In this document: positions 39,187 to 52,639 of the stretch, in pieces
How positions within the stretch are numbered: the stretch's first letter is position 1
How the letters are laid out: each line of letters begins with the position of its first letter
Position numbers and translations under genes: made by a program
Source of the DNA: Paulinella micropora
Taxonomy: Eukaryota > Cercozoa > Imbricatea > Euglyphida > Paulinellidae
Length of the DNA stretch: 64,000 nt
Assembly: GCA_019918135.1 (NCBI GenBank)
Contig: WBZZ01005670.1
Coordinates: 55,001 to 119,000, forward strand
Direction of reading: 5' to 3'
The notes under the pieces: model-generated
What the model was told of the DNA's origin: nothing
The model's database searches: none
What the model saw: only the letters and a program-made list of their open reading frames with translations

Positions 39187-42100
39187 GTGCAGGTCCCAAC
39201 CAAGGGTACCAGTGAGTCTAAGAGCCCACAGCAGGCCACAGACCAACTCAAAGGTAGTACAATACCAGTACACCCATCACGACAACAAACAGTGCATGCT
39301 GCTAATAGGCAGGCGAGTAAAGCGCTGGCAAAGAGAAAGCAAGCGGGCCTGTCGCAGCCACAGCCGAAGAAAGTAAGAATAGAACCGGCAATCAATCTTA
39401 TCAACTTGCCTAGACAGACAATAGACAAGGAGGATGGAGGACATCAAACTCTCCTCACGGTCTCAAACAGAGAAAGCAAGGACAATCATCCTTCGCCTGT
39501 GAACAATACCCAAAAAGACATTACAAAAACGGCGGAAAGGGAGGAGGAGGCGAACCTCGAGAAAAGGATACAGATTTTAGAACACAAGCTCCTTGTACTG
39601 GCCTTAAAAAGTCACCGGCCAGACGCTTTATGCTATACGAACCTTTTTTGTGAAACATTAAATACCTTTATAAACGTTGGTTATGATACTATGGCGAACA
39701 TTAATATTGTCTGCCGGAAATTTACTACGAAACACCATGCGTGGTTAGAAACTAATATGAAAAAATCATCGGGCACCTTGAAAGGAGTTAGTAGTCGGAC
39801 GGATATAACGGGCATCATCACTTTAAATTTTAAATTGAAATCCGGACGAGTATATCGAGTGGACTTGTACGTTGTCCCCGAATACCACTGATCTGTTCTT
39901 TTGTCGTACGACCAACTGGCGACAATGAACGTAGTGATTGATTGCGCCGCCAAAAGAGTCATATACGGCGTAGAGCCAGGAGAAGAATATACTGTCGACT
40001 CTCTCCATGCTATTGCCTCATACGAGGCCCTACACCTAGGGGTAGCATCGGAAGGGAAACAGGTGGCCATTACACACGCATATGAGGCATATATGCCAAC
40101 GGACGCGGTGTCTAAAGATGGTTCAAACCTGTCAGACAAGAGAGAGGCGGAGGTCTATACGGCTACAGTCTCTACACAATGGGATAAAAAGTCGATAGAC
40201 AATCTCATTGAAAAGAGGAAAGAGGAAATTATATGCATGGGAAAAAGGTGCCCATGGTTGGCGAGATTTGAAGAAGGAGCAGGGGCCGATGTATATATTA
40301 CCGACGGGTATTGCTTTCACGTAAAGGTGGAAGAGAAGGACAGACAGGAGTTTATACCGAGGAGAAGGGGACGACTCCCTGAAATCCCGGCAGAAGCTTT
40401 ATTACCGAATTCTGGGGTGACGAGCCTACGTGGCCGCGCTCACTGACAGAAGTGAAAAAGTGCCTGCGCACTCTTTTTGAAAACAATAAACCATATACGG
40501 TTATACTCCCGTATAATGAGAAGGCCATATGGGCGCAGGAGATACGGGACCGGCTTATTGATCATCCGATACCGGTGCCCTCACGGAAGCAACACTTAGT
40601 GGTGGCTTGTCGTCTCGGGACTCGTGAGCAGAGCAGTGCATACAAGCGGAAGCTCAGAGACCAGGACAAGTTGAAATTGATTCCTCAAGCATTCACATGC
40701 TTCGATGGTTTGTACACCCGGAAAGCTCCGTTGCAATATGCGAGATTAATAGATATGTTGGTAGGTCTGGCGGAGGACGACGAACCAGACACTGCCACAT
40801 ATGAAAAAACGGGAATGGACGATATATCAGAAGAAGAGTTGGGCTTGGAGGAGAACAGAGCACCCCTCAAACATCACAAGAGAATGTCAGAGGAGGAGCT
40901 TAAGGCGGCGATAGACGAGAAATTGGCAGGAGGAGCAGGTACGGAGAAGGAGAAAGAGGTTTTGAAAGAGAGATTGAAGGCGAACAAAATGACTTTTGAC
41001 CCCCCTCAAGCGGGAGGTGTCAAGCCGGAAGACTTCACCGCGGTTATTTGTAAAATACCAGGTGCTGAGCCTTCCCCGGCGCCACGACGGGCAAATCTGA
41101 GTATACATGAAGCAAAGATTGCAGAAGAACAAGCACGGCAGTTACTCGATGAGGATTTCATTGAGAGATCGATATCTCCAATAGTTTCCCAACCGAGACT
41201 GGTGCCTAAGCCGGGAGGAGAATGGCGCTTAACGGTTAACTATGCCCGCGTCAATAAAAATTTAGAGGAGGAACGAAATCCATTACCTACTCTTGAAGAA
41301 GGAAGGCGAGTATTGCGAAACGCCAAGCTATACTCAGTCATTGATCTGAAGAATGGCTTCTGGCAAATTCCACTGGATGAAAAGTCCAGATGGCTGACTG
41401 CATTTGTAGTAGGAATGGATATATATCAGTGGAAAGTGCTTCCGATGGGACTCAAACAGGCCCCGGGACTCTTTCAGAAAGCGATGCAAAGCATGCTGAG
41501 TAGCAAATATGATGACCAGACAGAGGGAGGTTTCATGAGGAGAAGAGGACAGAAGGCGGGAGAGTACGCATTTTGTTACTCCAATACGATGGAAGAGCAC
41601 ATCGACCATCTAACAGATATTTTCAGGCGTATCAAACTATTTGGCCTGAAATGTAATTTGAAGAAATGTCAACTCGCAAAGACAAGCGTGACATATTTGG
41701 GGTACGAAATCTCTTACAACAGAGTCTCGATATCCAAAGAGAAGAGGGAGGAGATCATGAGCCGGCAGAGGCCGAAGAATCGCACAGAGCTGCACTCATT
41801 TCTTGCGATGGCGCAATATTGCAGCCAGTTCATACCCAATTGGGGTGCAACTCGGGCTAAGTTGGAGAGGATGATCGACTTCGGTGATTTTGAGAAGTGG
41901 GATGATGAAGCCTTAGAAGCGTACAACACGCTCAAGATCTCATCTATAATGATCCGAAGGATGGCGGACTCGTGCTGATGATGCCCGACTTTTCAAAGCA
42001 ATTCGTAGTCGACACAGACGCATCAAAGTTCGCGATCGGCGCAGTCTTACAACAGGAAGATGAGGAGAAAAAGTTGCGCCCGATCATGTTTATAAGTAGA

Positions 42101-44900
42101 AAGTTGTGCTCGGCGGAGCGAAACTATTGTACGAGACAGAGAGAGGCACTGGCGGTGGTCTGGGCCCTCAAACGGTTGAGAGAGTATTTATGGGGTGGAC
42201 CTCAGTTTATAGTAAGGACTGATCACCAGAATTTACTATGGCTGATGAATCATGAACAGACTGGCCGTCTAGCGAGATGGCAGGCATTCTTGTCATGTTT
42301 CAATTTTACAATGGTCCATCTACCCGGCAAGCGAAATGTTGTCGCTGACAGCCTCTCCAGGCTAGAGTTTCACTCAGAAGTGGCAGCTCTCGTATCATCA
42401 GCAGAAATGGAGGATCTATCCCCAGACTGCACATACGAAGTGCATCATATCGAGTCGATGCAGATGGCGAGAGGGGTCCGATATAACCGATCGGGTCTAC
42501 GTCATAGCCCGCAAGGTCCGGATCATGGGATATGTTGTACAGCACATGTCCTCGAGGATGCTGAGTGGTCCTACGAAGCATATGAGAATATGAAGGCGGA
42601 GATAAAACAAGAAGAGATTAAGCACGAAGCATATGCGGAACCCCCGCAGGAGAACAAGGAGGAGTTAGACGAAAACCCTGAGAGGATAGGAGTGCAGCTA
42701 GAGGATGGGACCACATAGCCTCACCCACTGCATGGAGACAGCAACAGGCTCTCGATCCGGAGTTCAAAGAGCTAATACAGCTATACAAGAACCCGAACGA
42801 GTTGAAAATGACGAAGGAGATTAAGGAGCAACAGAAGGAGATGGGGTGGAGAGACGGTCTCTTGTGGTACAAAGGCCAACACGGGCGCTATGCATCACAA
42901 CCAGACAAATGGACTCTCTGGGTTCCTGAGAAACTCAGACACATCATTTTTGTCGCTGCTCATAACTGCCCACTACTGGCGCACCCGGGCCGACAAAGAA
43001 CGCATATGTTCATTTCGAGACGATTCTGGTGGAAGAAGATGAAGGAGAATATTGATGAACAGGTCAATGCATGCATCCCATGCAAGACATCCAAAACACC
43101 ATTGAAGGCGAATTTTGGCCTGATCGGGACTTTTCCTTTACACTTAGGAATGTTCGAGTTCTTACACACCGATCATGTAGGACCTTTCCCGGTCACGACG
43201 GAAGGTTACAGATACCTTCTAACGGCCATAGACAGAGCCACCAACTATGTACGGGTGGTCCCAGTCAAAGACGTTACGGGCGAAACAACAGCCAAGGCGT
43301 TGATTGACAGGGTCATCTCACAGATTGGGGTGCCGAGAAAAATATGCTCAGATCGAGGCTCTGACTTTAATAATGAAGTCATCGACAAGCTATCTGCATA
43401 TTACGGCATGAAATGGCAATGTGTCACCGCCTATCACCCCAGAGCGAACGGCAAGATAGAGCGGGTGCATAGACCCCTCAAGGCCGCGCTGAAGATGTAT
43501 TGTATGAAGAAGGAGAACCAAAAGGCATGGGTGGAGGCAGCATCCTCGTTTGCCTTTGCTATGCATTGCCTACCCTCTACAGCGTTAGGTGGTTCAAAAG
43601 GTTCCGTACCAATTGGTATATGGGCGTGAGCCCGCCATCCCGGCCTCACTGATGCACCCAAAGGATTCATGGGCAGATCAGGATGAGCTATTTGGGGTGA
43701 CTTCGGGCGAAGATGGAGGCGGAGCAAATAGTACAAGCGCATAAGGAGGCGGAGCGCAGGAAGACTGATGCTGAAGGTGTCAGGCAGGCACACCTGGATC
43801 AAGTCAGATTTCAGGTCGGGGATATTGTACTACTGTACCATCCTCAGGTTCCTCAGGGAGTCAGCTTGAAGCTCTTCATCCACTGGAAAGGACCATGCCA
43901 GATCATGGAACAGATGGGGCCTTTGAATTATAAAATCAGGGGCAGAGGGAAAGTTCAAATAGTCAATGTACGAAGGCTGATTAAGTATGATCCCTTAGTA
44001 CTTGAAGATGAGTCCGTTGATCAAGCACTGAAACGGATGGAGGCTGATTTTTAAAGAGATCCCACCAATCCGTAGGGAGGATATCTCGGAACGGGATGCC
44101 TACAGGGAACCGGTAGCGGAGAAGGAGGAGGCTGAGCTGGAGAACAAGCGGGCCACCGACCGCAAAAGCGCGGCGGGGACTCAGACCCGCAAAAGGGGGG
44201 AGTCGAACGTGCCGGAAGAAAAGTTCACGGAGGCGCAAATAAGGAGAGCGCAAAATGACCTTATCTACGACCGACCGAGAAAGGCGATAAGGACGGCACG
44301 TTCGCAAAGAGTCCATCAAGAGGGGAGCGATGACGGAGATCAAGACCCTCGCGCGGGCAATGACACTCTCGTTCACCCTAGTTGGAAAGAAGGAGATGCG
44401 ATTGACAGTGGACATATTTCATGGGCCAAAGACGCTTTTTACTTGGTGAAGCCTGCGGTCCAACATGCACCGGTGGTGATGTAGCCGATGACACGCTCTC
44501 AGATCTATATCTCATGAGAGTCATGGCAGTACCTCACAAACGCCATATGCGATCGAACCGAATTTCGACTGCGGCACAAATCATTCAACCAGTCTTACAT
44601 TTCTGGAGGAGTCTGGATCCAGTAGAAGATCCTAAGGTAAGACAATACCTTCCAGTATATAAAGACGCCAAGAAACTTGAGACATGGGATGATACCATAT
44701 CTCCTACAGATAAAGATCATACCGCGTGGACCATACAAGCACTACCACGAGGGGTGCTAGACATTCCTTTTGACTTGACACAAGGCGCAATCCCTCACAA
44801 AATTTGGGACGTCCTCGAACAGTCTACCTTAGACTTAACTTTGGTTGGAGGTCCTCCACCAGGTAAAGGAGTCCGCGCGCGTAAACGGCGTCTATAGTGA
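39187..44900 (+). pseudogene. First pol segment of the composite element (fossil)
   Basis: Protease, reverse transcriptase (NGFWQIPLDEKSRW, VLPMGLKQAPG), RNase H (FVVDTDASKFAIGAVLQQ), integrase (zinc-binding HNCPLLAHPG and the catalytic core LTAIDRATNYV) and the C-terminal extension are all recognisable in the usual order. Broken, about eight to ten breaks, so this is the oldest-looking of the three pol copies. Confidence 0.8.
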
Positions 44901-45310
44901 ATTTTATTCTCTAGAAGTATTGTGGACCTGATCGATTGCGAACATAGCATTGATCCAATATCGTCCCGACAACCTTACTTAGATATTAAAGCTACTACAG
45001 CATTCATTCTTCTAGAGATTAACAAGACACAGCTGACGAAAATAGGCATTCTGTTCTCTTGCTTCGGCAGAGACAGACGAGACGGCCACGAAACAGCACC
45101 GTTACGGGATCGCTATTTGAGTGAGCGATGGTGTTTCCTGGATACGACCCGCATCAGTACCAGAATGATGATCTCATTAAAGACTCTACAGTCTAATCAA
45201 GAACTGATATATTAATAACATGAACTGCTACACCGGATTCCATCGATCTCTACTTGTATCGGCATATCGCAAGGTTAGGGTGCACTCAACCCAACTTCGG
45301 ATATAGTCGT
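44901..45310 (+). other. 3' UTR-like sequence between the two pol segments
   Basis: Resembles the 3' UTRs at 50.2-50.7 and 60.7-61.1 kb (ctctacttgt.tcggcatatcgca and cttcggatatag blocks). It stops abruptly at the start of the second pol segment, with no LTR between, which supports a recombination junction. Confidence 0.65.
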
Positions 45311-45314
45311 CACG

Positions 45315-48300
45315 ATGGGGGCTGTGATTGATTGCGCCGCACGGCGATTGATATATGGAGTAAAAAGAGGAGAAGAGAACAATATTGATCCCTTCAACGC
45401 TACTGACTCTTATGAGGCTTATGAGCTGAGTCTAGCGACGGATCACAAAAAGATGGCCATCGCACATAAGGCACTTGAGGTGTACGTTCACCCCCATGTC
45501 GTAAGATCGGATGAACTGTCCTGGACCGACAATTCGGAATCCCAAGTGTGCACTGTCACAGTTCCGACATGCCATTGGGATAAAAAGTCTATTGATGACT
45601 TAATCGAGAAGCGAAAGGAGGAGATTATATGTGTCGCACAAAGAAGCCCGTCGTTGGCGAGATTCGCGGAAGGAGTAGGAACAGATGTCCATATTACTAA
45701 CGGATACCGTTTCCATGCGAAAGTAGGAGAAGAAAAAGGGAGGCGTTTGTACCAAGGAGAACGGGGCGAATCCCGGATACTCCACCAGAAACTATTAAAA
45801 ATTTTATTACTGATTTCTGGGGTGACGAGCCGACGTGGCCGCGTTCACTGTCTGAAGTGAAGAAATGCTTACGGACTTTATTCGAAAATAATAAGCCGTA
45901 TACTATTATCCTGCCATATAATGAGAAGGCGATATGGGCGCAGGAAATAAGGGACCGGCTTATTGATCATCCTATACCGGTACCCTCTCGCAAGCAACAG
46001 CTAGTGGTGGCTTGTATGGGAACTCGTGAGCAGAGCAGTGCATACAAGCGGAAGCTCAGAGACCTCGACAAGTTGAAATTGATACCGCAAGCATTCACAT
46101 GCTTTGATGGTTTTTACACCCGTAAAGCTCCTTTGCAATACGCGAGACTCATTGACATGCTGGTGGAGCTCGGTAAAGATGATGAGCCGGACACGGTCAC
46201 GTATGAAAAGACGGGCCTAGATGATGTCTCGGAAGAGGACTTAGGCTTGGAGGAGGACAGAGAACCCCTCAAGCAGCATAAGCAGATGTCTGATGAAGAT
46301 TTTCAAGAGGCGGCGCGGAAAATATTGGAAGAAGGAGTAGGCACGGAGAAGGAGAAGGAGCTTTTAAAAGCCAAATTAGAGGCGAACAAGGAAATTTTTG
46401 ACCCTCCACATGCAGGTGGTGTCAAGCCTGAAGATTTCACTGCGGTTATTTACAAAATACCGGGTGCGGAGCCGTCACCGGCACCACGAAGGGCGAATTT
46501 GAGTATACATGAGGCGAAGATAGCGGAGGAGCTAGCAAGACAGCTGCTCAATGAGGACTTTATTGAGAGATCAACATCTCCAATAGTCTCACAACCGAGA
46601 ATAGTGCCGAAGCCAGGAGGAGAATGGCGCCTGACAGTTAACTATGCTCGTGTTAACAAGGTGCTGGAGGAAGAGAGAAATCCTCTCCCGACATTAGAAG
46701 AAGGAAGGAGAGTACTGCGGAATGCAAAATTCTATTCGGTCATTGACCTTAAGAATGGCTTCTGGCAGATACCACTGGAGGAAAAGTCCAGATGGCTGAC
46801 GGCGTTTGTGGTGGGTATGGAAATATACCAATGGAAAGTGCTTCCGATGGGCCTCAAGCAAGCCCCAGGACTTTTCCAGAAGGCGATGCAGAAGATGTTG
46901 AGCAGTCAGTACGATGATTTGTCTGACGGAGGCTTTATGAGAAGGCGGGGACAGAAGGCGGGAGAATATGCATTTTGCTATATCGATGACATTATCGTAT
47001 ACTCTAACACAATGGAGGAGCATATTGATCATTTGTCCGATATATTCAGGCGCATCGGAGCTTTTGGCCTGAAATGCAATCTAAAGAAGTGTCAACTTGC
47101 CAAGACGAGTGTGACATACTTAGGGTACGAGATCTCCCATAATCGAGTTTCGATATCCAAAGAGAAGAGGGAGGAGATTATGAATCGACCGATACCGAAG
47201 AACCGCACTGAATTGCACTCATTCCTTGCGATGGCGCAATACTATAGCCAGTTTATACCCGATTGGGGTGCAACACGGGCTAAAGTGGAGAAAATGACAG
47301 ATTTTGGAGACTTTGAGAAGTGGGGCGAAGAGGCTTTGCAAGCGTTTCATGCGCTCAAAGATCTTATTTATAAAGACCCGAAAGACGGAGGACTGGTGTT
47401 AACGATGCCCGACTTTACGAAACAATTCGTAGTCGATACAGACGCATCTAAGTTTGCGACTGGAGCTGTATTACAACAAGAGGATGAGGAGAAGAAATTA
47501 CGCCCAATCATGTTTATTAGTAGGAAGTTGTGTGCGGCGGAGAGAAACTATTGCACAAGGCAAAGAGAGGCGTTGGCGGTAGTATGGGCCCTCAAGAGGC
47601 TCAGAGAGTATTTGTGGGGAGGACCTCAATTTACTGTCAGAACTGATCATCATAACCTGTTATGGTTGATGAATCATGAACAGACGGGACGGCTGGCGCG
47701 GTGGCAAGCGTTCTTGTCTTGTTTCGATTTTACAATGGTCCATCTACCGGGAAAGCGAAATGTGGTCGCTGATAGCCTCGCTAGGCTAGAGTTTAACTCA
47801 GAAGTATCGGCCTTGGTGTCCAGGGTGGAGATGGAAGACTTGTCCACTGACAAGGCGTATGAGGTCAGCCACATTGAGGCGATGGAGATGGCGAGTGGAG
47901 TCCGATATGACTTCACAGGTCTACGGTACAGTCCGCAAGGCCCGGATCACGGGATATGTTGTGAGCTACATACCCAGGAGGACGCTGAGTGGTCCTATGA
48001 GGTATATGAGAATGCGAAGGCGAACATAAGAGAGGAAGAGGAGACGCAGGAAGTTTATGCGGAGCCTCCTCAAGAGCGGAGAGCTCAAGATCCGGAGTTT
48101 AAAGAACTGATACAGTTATATCAGAACCCGGATGAGCTACGGATGACGAAAGCGATCAAAGATCAGATGAAGGAGATGGGATGGAGAGATGGTCTACTGT
48201 GGTACAAGGGCCTTCACGGTCGCTATGCGTCACAGCCGGACAAATGGACCCTTTGGGTACCGGAGAGTCTGAGACGATTTATATTTGTCGCAGCCCACAA

Positions 48301-50224
48301 TTGCCCACTTTTGGCGCATCCGGGTCGACAACGAACTCATATGTTCGTAGCGAGGCGATTCTGGTGGAAGAAGATGAAGGAGGAGATAGATCAGGCGGTG
48401 GATGCATGCATCCCGTGCAAGATAAACAAAACACCACTGAAGGCAAATTTCGGCCTGATTGGCGAATTTCCTCTTCATGCGGGGATGTTTGAGTTTATAC
48501 ACATTGATCATGTGGGACCTTTCCCAGAATCGAAGGATGGTTACAAATACCTCCTTACGGCTATTGACAGAGCCACCAACTATGTGTGGATCATCCCTGT
48601 CAAAGACGTTACCGGCAAGACGACGGCCGAGGCGCTGATCGATAGGATCATCTCACAGATCGGAGTACCAAGAAAGATATGTTCTGATCGAGGCTCGGAC
48701 TTTAATAACGAGGTCATCGACAAACTATCTAAGTATTACGGGATGAAATGGCAATATGTTACTGCCTATAACCCGCGAGCAAATGGGAAAATCGAGCGGG
48801 TACACAGACCCCTCAAAGCCTCGCTAAAGATGTATTGCACGAAGAAGGAGAATCAAAGAGCATGGGTCGAGGCAGCACCATCATTTGCGTTTGCAATGAA
48901 CTGTCTACCCTCTACGGCGTTAGGAGGCTCGAAGAGCTCAATCTCGCCATATCAGTTAGTATATGGGCGTGAGCCTGATATCCCGACTTCGCTCCTTCAC
49001 CCAAAAGACACTTGGGCGGATGCGGATGAGTTGTTTGGGATGAGACTTAGAGTGAAGATGGAGGCGGAACAAATAGTCAGGGCGCATAGAGAGGCGGAGC
49101 GCCGAAAGACTGATGCTGAAGGGGTGCGACAAGCGCACTTGGATCAGATCAAGTTCCAGGTCGGGGATATTGTACTATTGTACCATCCTCAAGTCCCGAA
49201 GGGAGTCAGCTCTAAGCTGTTCACTCACTGGAAAGGACCTTATCAGATTATGGAACAGACGGGACCTCTGAATTACAAGATCAGGGGTAGAGGGAAGGTG
49301 CAAATTGTGAATGTAAGAAGGCTGATTAAGTATGATCCCTTCTTACTGGAAGATGAATCCGTTGAGGAGGCGTTAAAACGGATGAAGGATGATTTCAAAG
49401 AGGTGCCGCCCATCCACAAGGAGGCTGGCATAGACCAAGACGATGCTTATCGGGCACCGATAGCTGAGAAGGAGGAGAGTGAGGTGGACAGCAAGGAGAA
49501 GACTGACCGCATACGCGCGGTGGGGACTCAGTCCAAGTCTCCGCGAGAGCATATCGGAAGGAAGGAGAAGATCACAGAGGCGCAGCTAAGGAGAGCGCGG
49601 AATGATCTTATCAACGACCAACCGAGGAAGGCGATGAGGTCGATGAGATCAAAGGACGTCCACCAGGAGGAGGAGGGGACGGACACTGACCCAAACGCGG
49701 GCAACGTTGAGATCGTCCATGAGCGATGGAAGGAAGGCGATGCGATAGCAACCATCGCATGGGTGAAAAATGTTTTCTATCTGATGAGACCAGCGGAACA
49801 ACATGTCGCTGATGACACTCTCTCAGACTTTTACTTGATGCGGGTCGTGGCGGTCCCACGACAGATGCGTGTCACACGGACACTCAAAATATCATCAGCC
49901 GCAAAGATAGTACAACCGATACTCCAGTTCTGGAGAAGTATGGACCCGGTTGAGGATCCAAAGGCAAGACATTATCTGCCAGTATATAAAGACGCAAAAA
50001 GTCTCGAGACATGGGATGATACAATTACTCCCAGAGACAAGGATTACACTGCGTGGACCATTCAGACACTGCCAAGAGGAGTGCTTGATGTCCCTTTTGA
50101 ATTATCGTTGGGCGGAATCCCTAATAAGATCTGGGACATTCTCGAACAGTCAAAGTTCGATCTGACTTTTGTTGGTGGTCCTCCACCAGGCAAAGAAATC
50201 CGCGCCAGACGACGAAGGCAGTGA
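45315..50224 (+). pseudogene. Second pol segment of the composite element (fossil, 5'-incomplete)
   Basis: Begins inside the protease region (MGAVIDCAARRLIYGV) and includes one long open stretch of 1,455 codons (45857-50224) with RT (FCYIDDIIVYS), RNase H, integrase and chromo-like end. It lacks gag and the start of pol. Broken, a few breaks. Close in sequence to the pol at 54.9-60.7 kb. Confidence 0.8.
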
Positions 50225-51053
50225 CAAAGAAACTATTTTTCTTTATGCGTCTCAAATAAACTGATTGATTGCCCACGGCGTATCATGATTTGATCATGCA
50301 TCATCAGTTATCAATATGAATATTAAAAAGACTCAGTGATATAACTTGGCATTCGATCGCAACATACGAGTGCGAAAGGTCGATCGACGATGATACTACA
50401 CCGTATACGGGGATCGCTAGTGTATTGAGCGATGGTGTTCCCGGGTATGACCCTTTCCAAGTCCTGGGATGATGTTCTCGAAAATGAAATGTTCTCTGAA
50501 ACTTTCATTAAATTATTTTTTACGATAGATTATATACTGTCGTACCTGAGCACGGTCAATCTCTACTTGTGTCGGTATATCGCAGGGTCGGGTACATACA
50601 CCTCGACTTCGGATATAGCTATTAGGACTGGCCCCCTAATACTATATCATAGGATATCCGCCTTATACAAGGGTATGTCATTAAAAAAGACAATGTACTT
50701 ACGATCTCCCTGTGAATAATGATAATAATAATGATAATGATAAGAAGAAGAAGGAGATCAAAGGGGGAATCGTACTACAGCATCACGTTGCTTGTATTTT
50801 TTATTAATAGTACGTTTGTTCTTGACATACTGCCGAAAAAAAAAAGAAATTGAGGGAAGGAGTTCAAAATTTACAAGAAAGGCTAGAGAATCCGCTTTGA
50901 CGTGCCGTATGAGGATATATTTATCGTCTTTTAGCGTCTATCCGTGGGTCGATGCGCTGTGTGGCATGACTCCATAGCGCATACTATTTGCAGAAAGAAA
51001 TCAGAAGGTGTATGACGAAAATGCTATTTCCGTCATAAAATCGGGAGGGGTAC
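50225..51053 (+). other. 3' UTR of the composite element
   Basis: Non-coding. Shares blocks with 60.7-61.5 kb and ends in a purine-rich run (aaaatcgggaggggtac) just before the LTR, the usual place of the polypurine tract that primes plus-strand synthesis. Confidence 0.65.
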
Positions 51054-51281
51054 TGTAGGCATCACCCCCGGATAGCCGGTAAAAATACCTTTTCCTGGTG
51101 ACAGGTGCACCAGCTTGTTTTTCAGTATTATTTGTCCGGATTGGACTGATGCCATTTTATTCCTGGTCTGTTGCCGTTTTCCTTTTTGGCTTCACTGAGC
51201 TAATACAACGAGACATCATTCTCATTCTTGAGATGTGTTTGGTTGTATTACCGATTTTTACGAGCTATCGTTGGCATTACA
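51054..51281 (+). repeat. 3' LTR of the composite element
   Basis: Starts tgtaggcatcaccc and ends cgttggcattaca. Preceded by a polypurine tract. Separated by only 38 AT-rich bases from the next LTR. Confidence 0.8.
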
Positions 51282-51319
51282 TTTGTCATCTGTGAAAAAA
51301 ATAATAAAAATAATATTAA

Positions 51320-51565
51320 TGTAGGCATCACCCCCGGATAGCCGGTAAAAAGTACCCTTTTTCTGGTGTCAGGTGCACCTAGTTTTTTCCCATTATTTTC
51401 AATATCGTTTGGCCGGATTTGACCTAATGCCATTTTAACCTTGGTCTGTTGCCGTTTTCTTTTCGGCTTCACTGAGCTAATATAACGAGACATCATTCTC
51501 TTTTGGGGATTTGTGTCTGGTTGTATTACCGACTTTTTATTGAGCTATCTTCGGGGATTGTAACA
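51320..51565 (+). repeat. 5' LTR of the whole-looking element
   Basis: 246 bp, from tgtaggcatcaccc to ggggattgtaaca, TG..CA ends. Followed by ttggagtcaccagcac, the likely tRNA primer-binding site; the tRNA was not identified. Confidence 0.85.
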
Positions 51566-52180
51566 TTGGAGTCACCAGCACAAGGCTGATTTCTTTTCTG
51601 GCTTGTTTTTGGAACAGCAGAAAGAAAAATTGGACAGACCTATCTCTTCTGAGTAGGTGTTCCAAAAAACAAATACTCCAGCACATCCCCACACAGCTCT
51701 TTTTGCAAAACTAGACGTCTAGGCGTTTGTGAGTAGGTGTCTCAGTACCCTCTCCACAGCCTGTATCTGTGTCCTCACAAGGAGGCCAGACACCAGACCT
51801 CGTAGCTGTTCTTTTGTTCTCTCTTGAGACAGAGACAGAGTAGGTCAACAGACGTACAAACAAACACTCACAGATACAAACAAACTTGAAGGACACGAGC
51901 GTAGTACTCTACCTTTCAAGTCTGTGCACTTTGTTGCCTCTCAAACCACACACATCAGAGTATTTTTGCAAATCTCTGACTGTCTTTCGACAATAGGTCT
52001 GAACAAGTGTCAGACGACAAGTCGACTTCTCAAGGAGTGCTTCTCTAGCCTCTTTGACATTATCTGTACATAGGTCCTCGTACCTCATAACAGATACAAC
52101 AACAAAAAGAGAAAAAGAAAAGAGGAGTGGAGAAGGAGATCAAATTTTCAGAGAAAGTCGTACAGATTACTTCTTTCTCA

Positions 52181-52216
<36 letters not shown>

Positions 52217-52639
52217 ACATAAGACATAGAGGTGAGACGCTCTCTCTCTATACTGTCTTTTCGTTTTTTCTCTCTATTCGTTCCTCATAGACGAACAGAG
52301 CAATTACGGGGTAGAAACAACTCTGTCTCATCCGTATTCCTTCAGCATCCATGTCTACTAGGTCTGAAGACTGGCAGGAAGGAGGGGGGAGAGTGAGCGA
52401 ACCCCAGGAAACGAAGAGGAGTTCGTTGACTCTCATGCAGAAGGAGGAGATCTGGCACCTTCCTTTGACACAGGAGGAGCAGAGAATCAATTTTTTACTG
52501 CGCCTTCCTTTGACACAGGAGGAGCAGAGGAAGTCGAGGAGGAGGAGAAGGGAGGAGAGGAAGCGAGGTTTGTGGCCGAATATGGCAAACTAAGTAAGAA
52601 GGAGTTTGAGGAGAAGAAAGGGAAGGATGAGGCCTATAA
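51566..52639 (+). other. Leader of the whole-looking element
   Basis: About 1 kb. It holds the putative primer-binding site, a 34-base poly-A tract (52182-52215) and a 26-base direct repeat (ccttcctttgacacaggagg at about 52459 and 52503). A short open frame at 52351-52593 covers the repeat; it is not supported as a gene but could be gag 5' sequence in another frame. Confidence 0.55.

Larger units (their letters stand above)
35626..51281 (+). mobile_element. Composite Ty3/gypsy-type LTR retroelement (broken)
   Basis: The outer LTRs are 35626-35841 and 51054-51281. Inside are a gag-like region, a first pol segment (39.2-44.9 kb), element 3' UTR sequence (44.9-45.3), and a second, 5'-incomplete pol segment (45.3-50.2). 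The two LTRs differ clearly from each other, more than the two LTRs of the neighbouring element do, and no target-site duplication is visible. It is therefore most likely the product of recombination between at least two related copies. The first half is badly broken (about ten breaks), the second mildly (a few). Relatively old. Confidence 0.8.
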
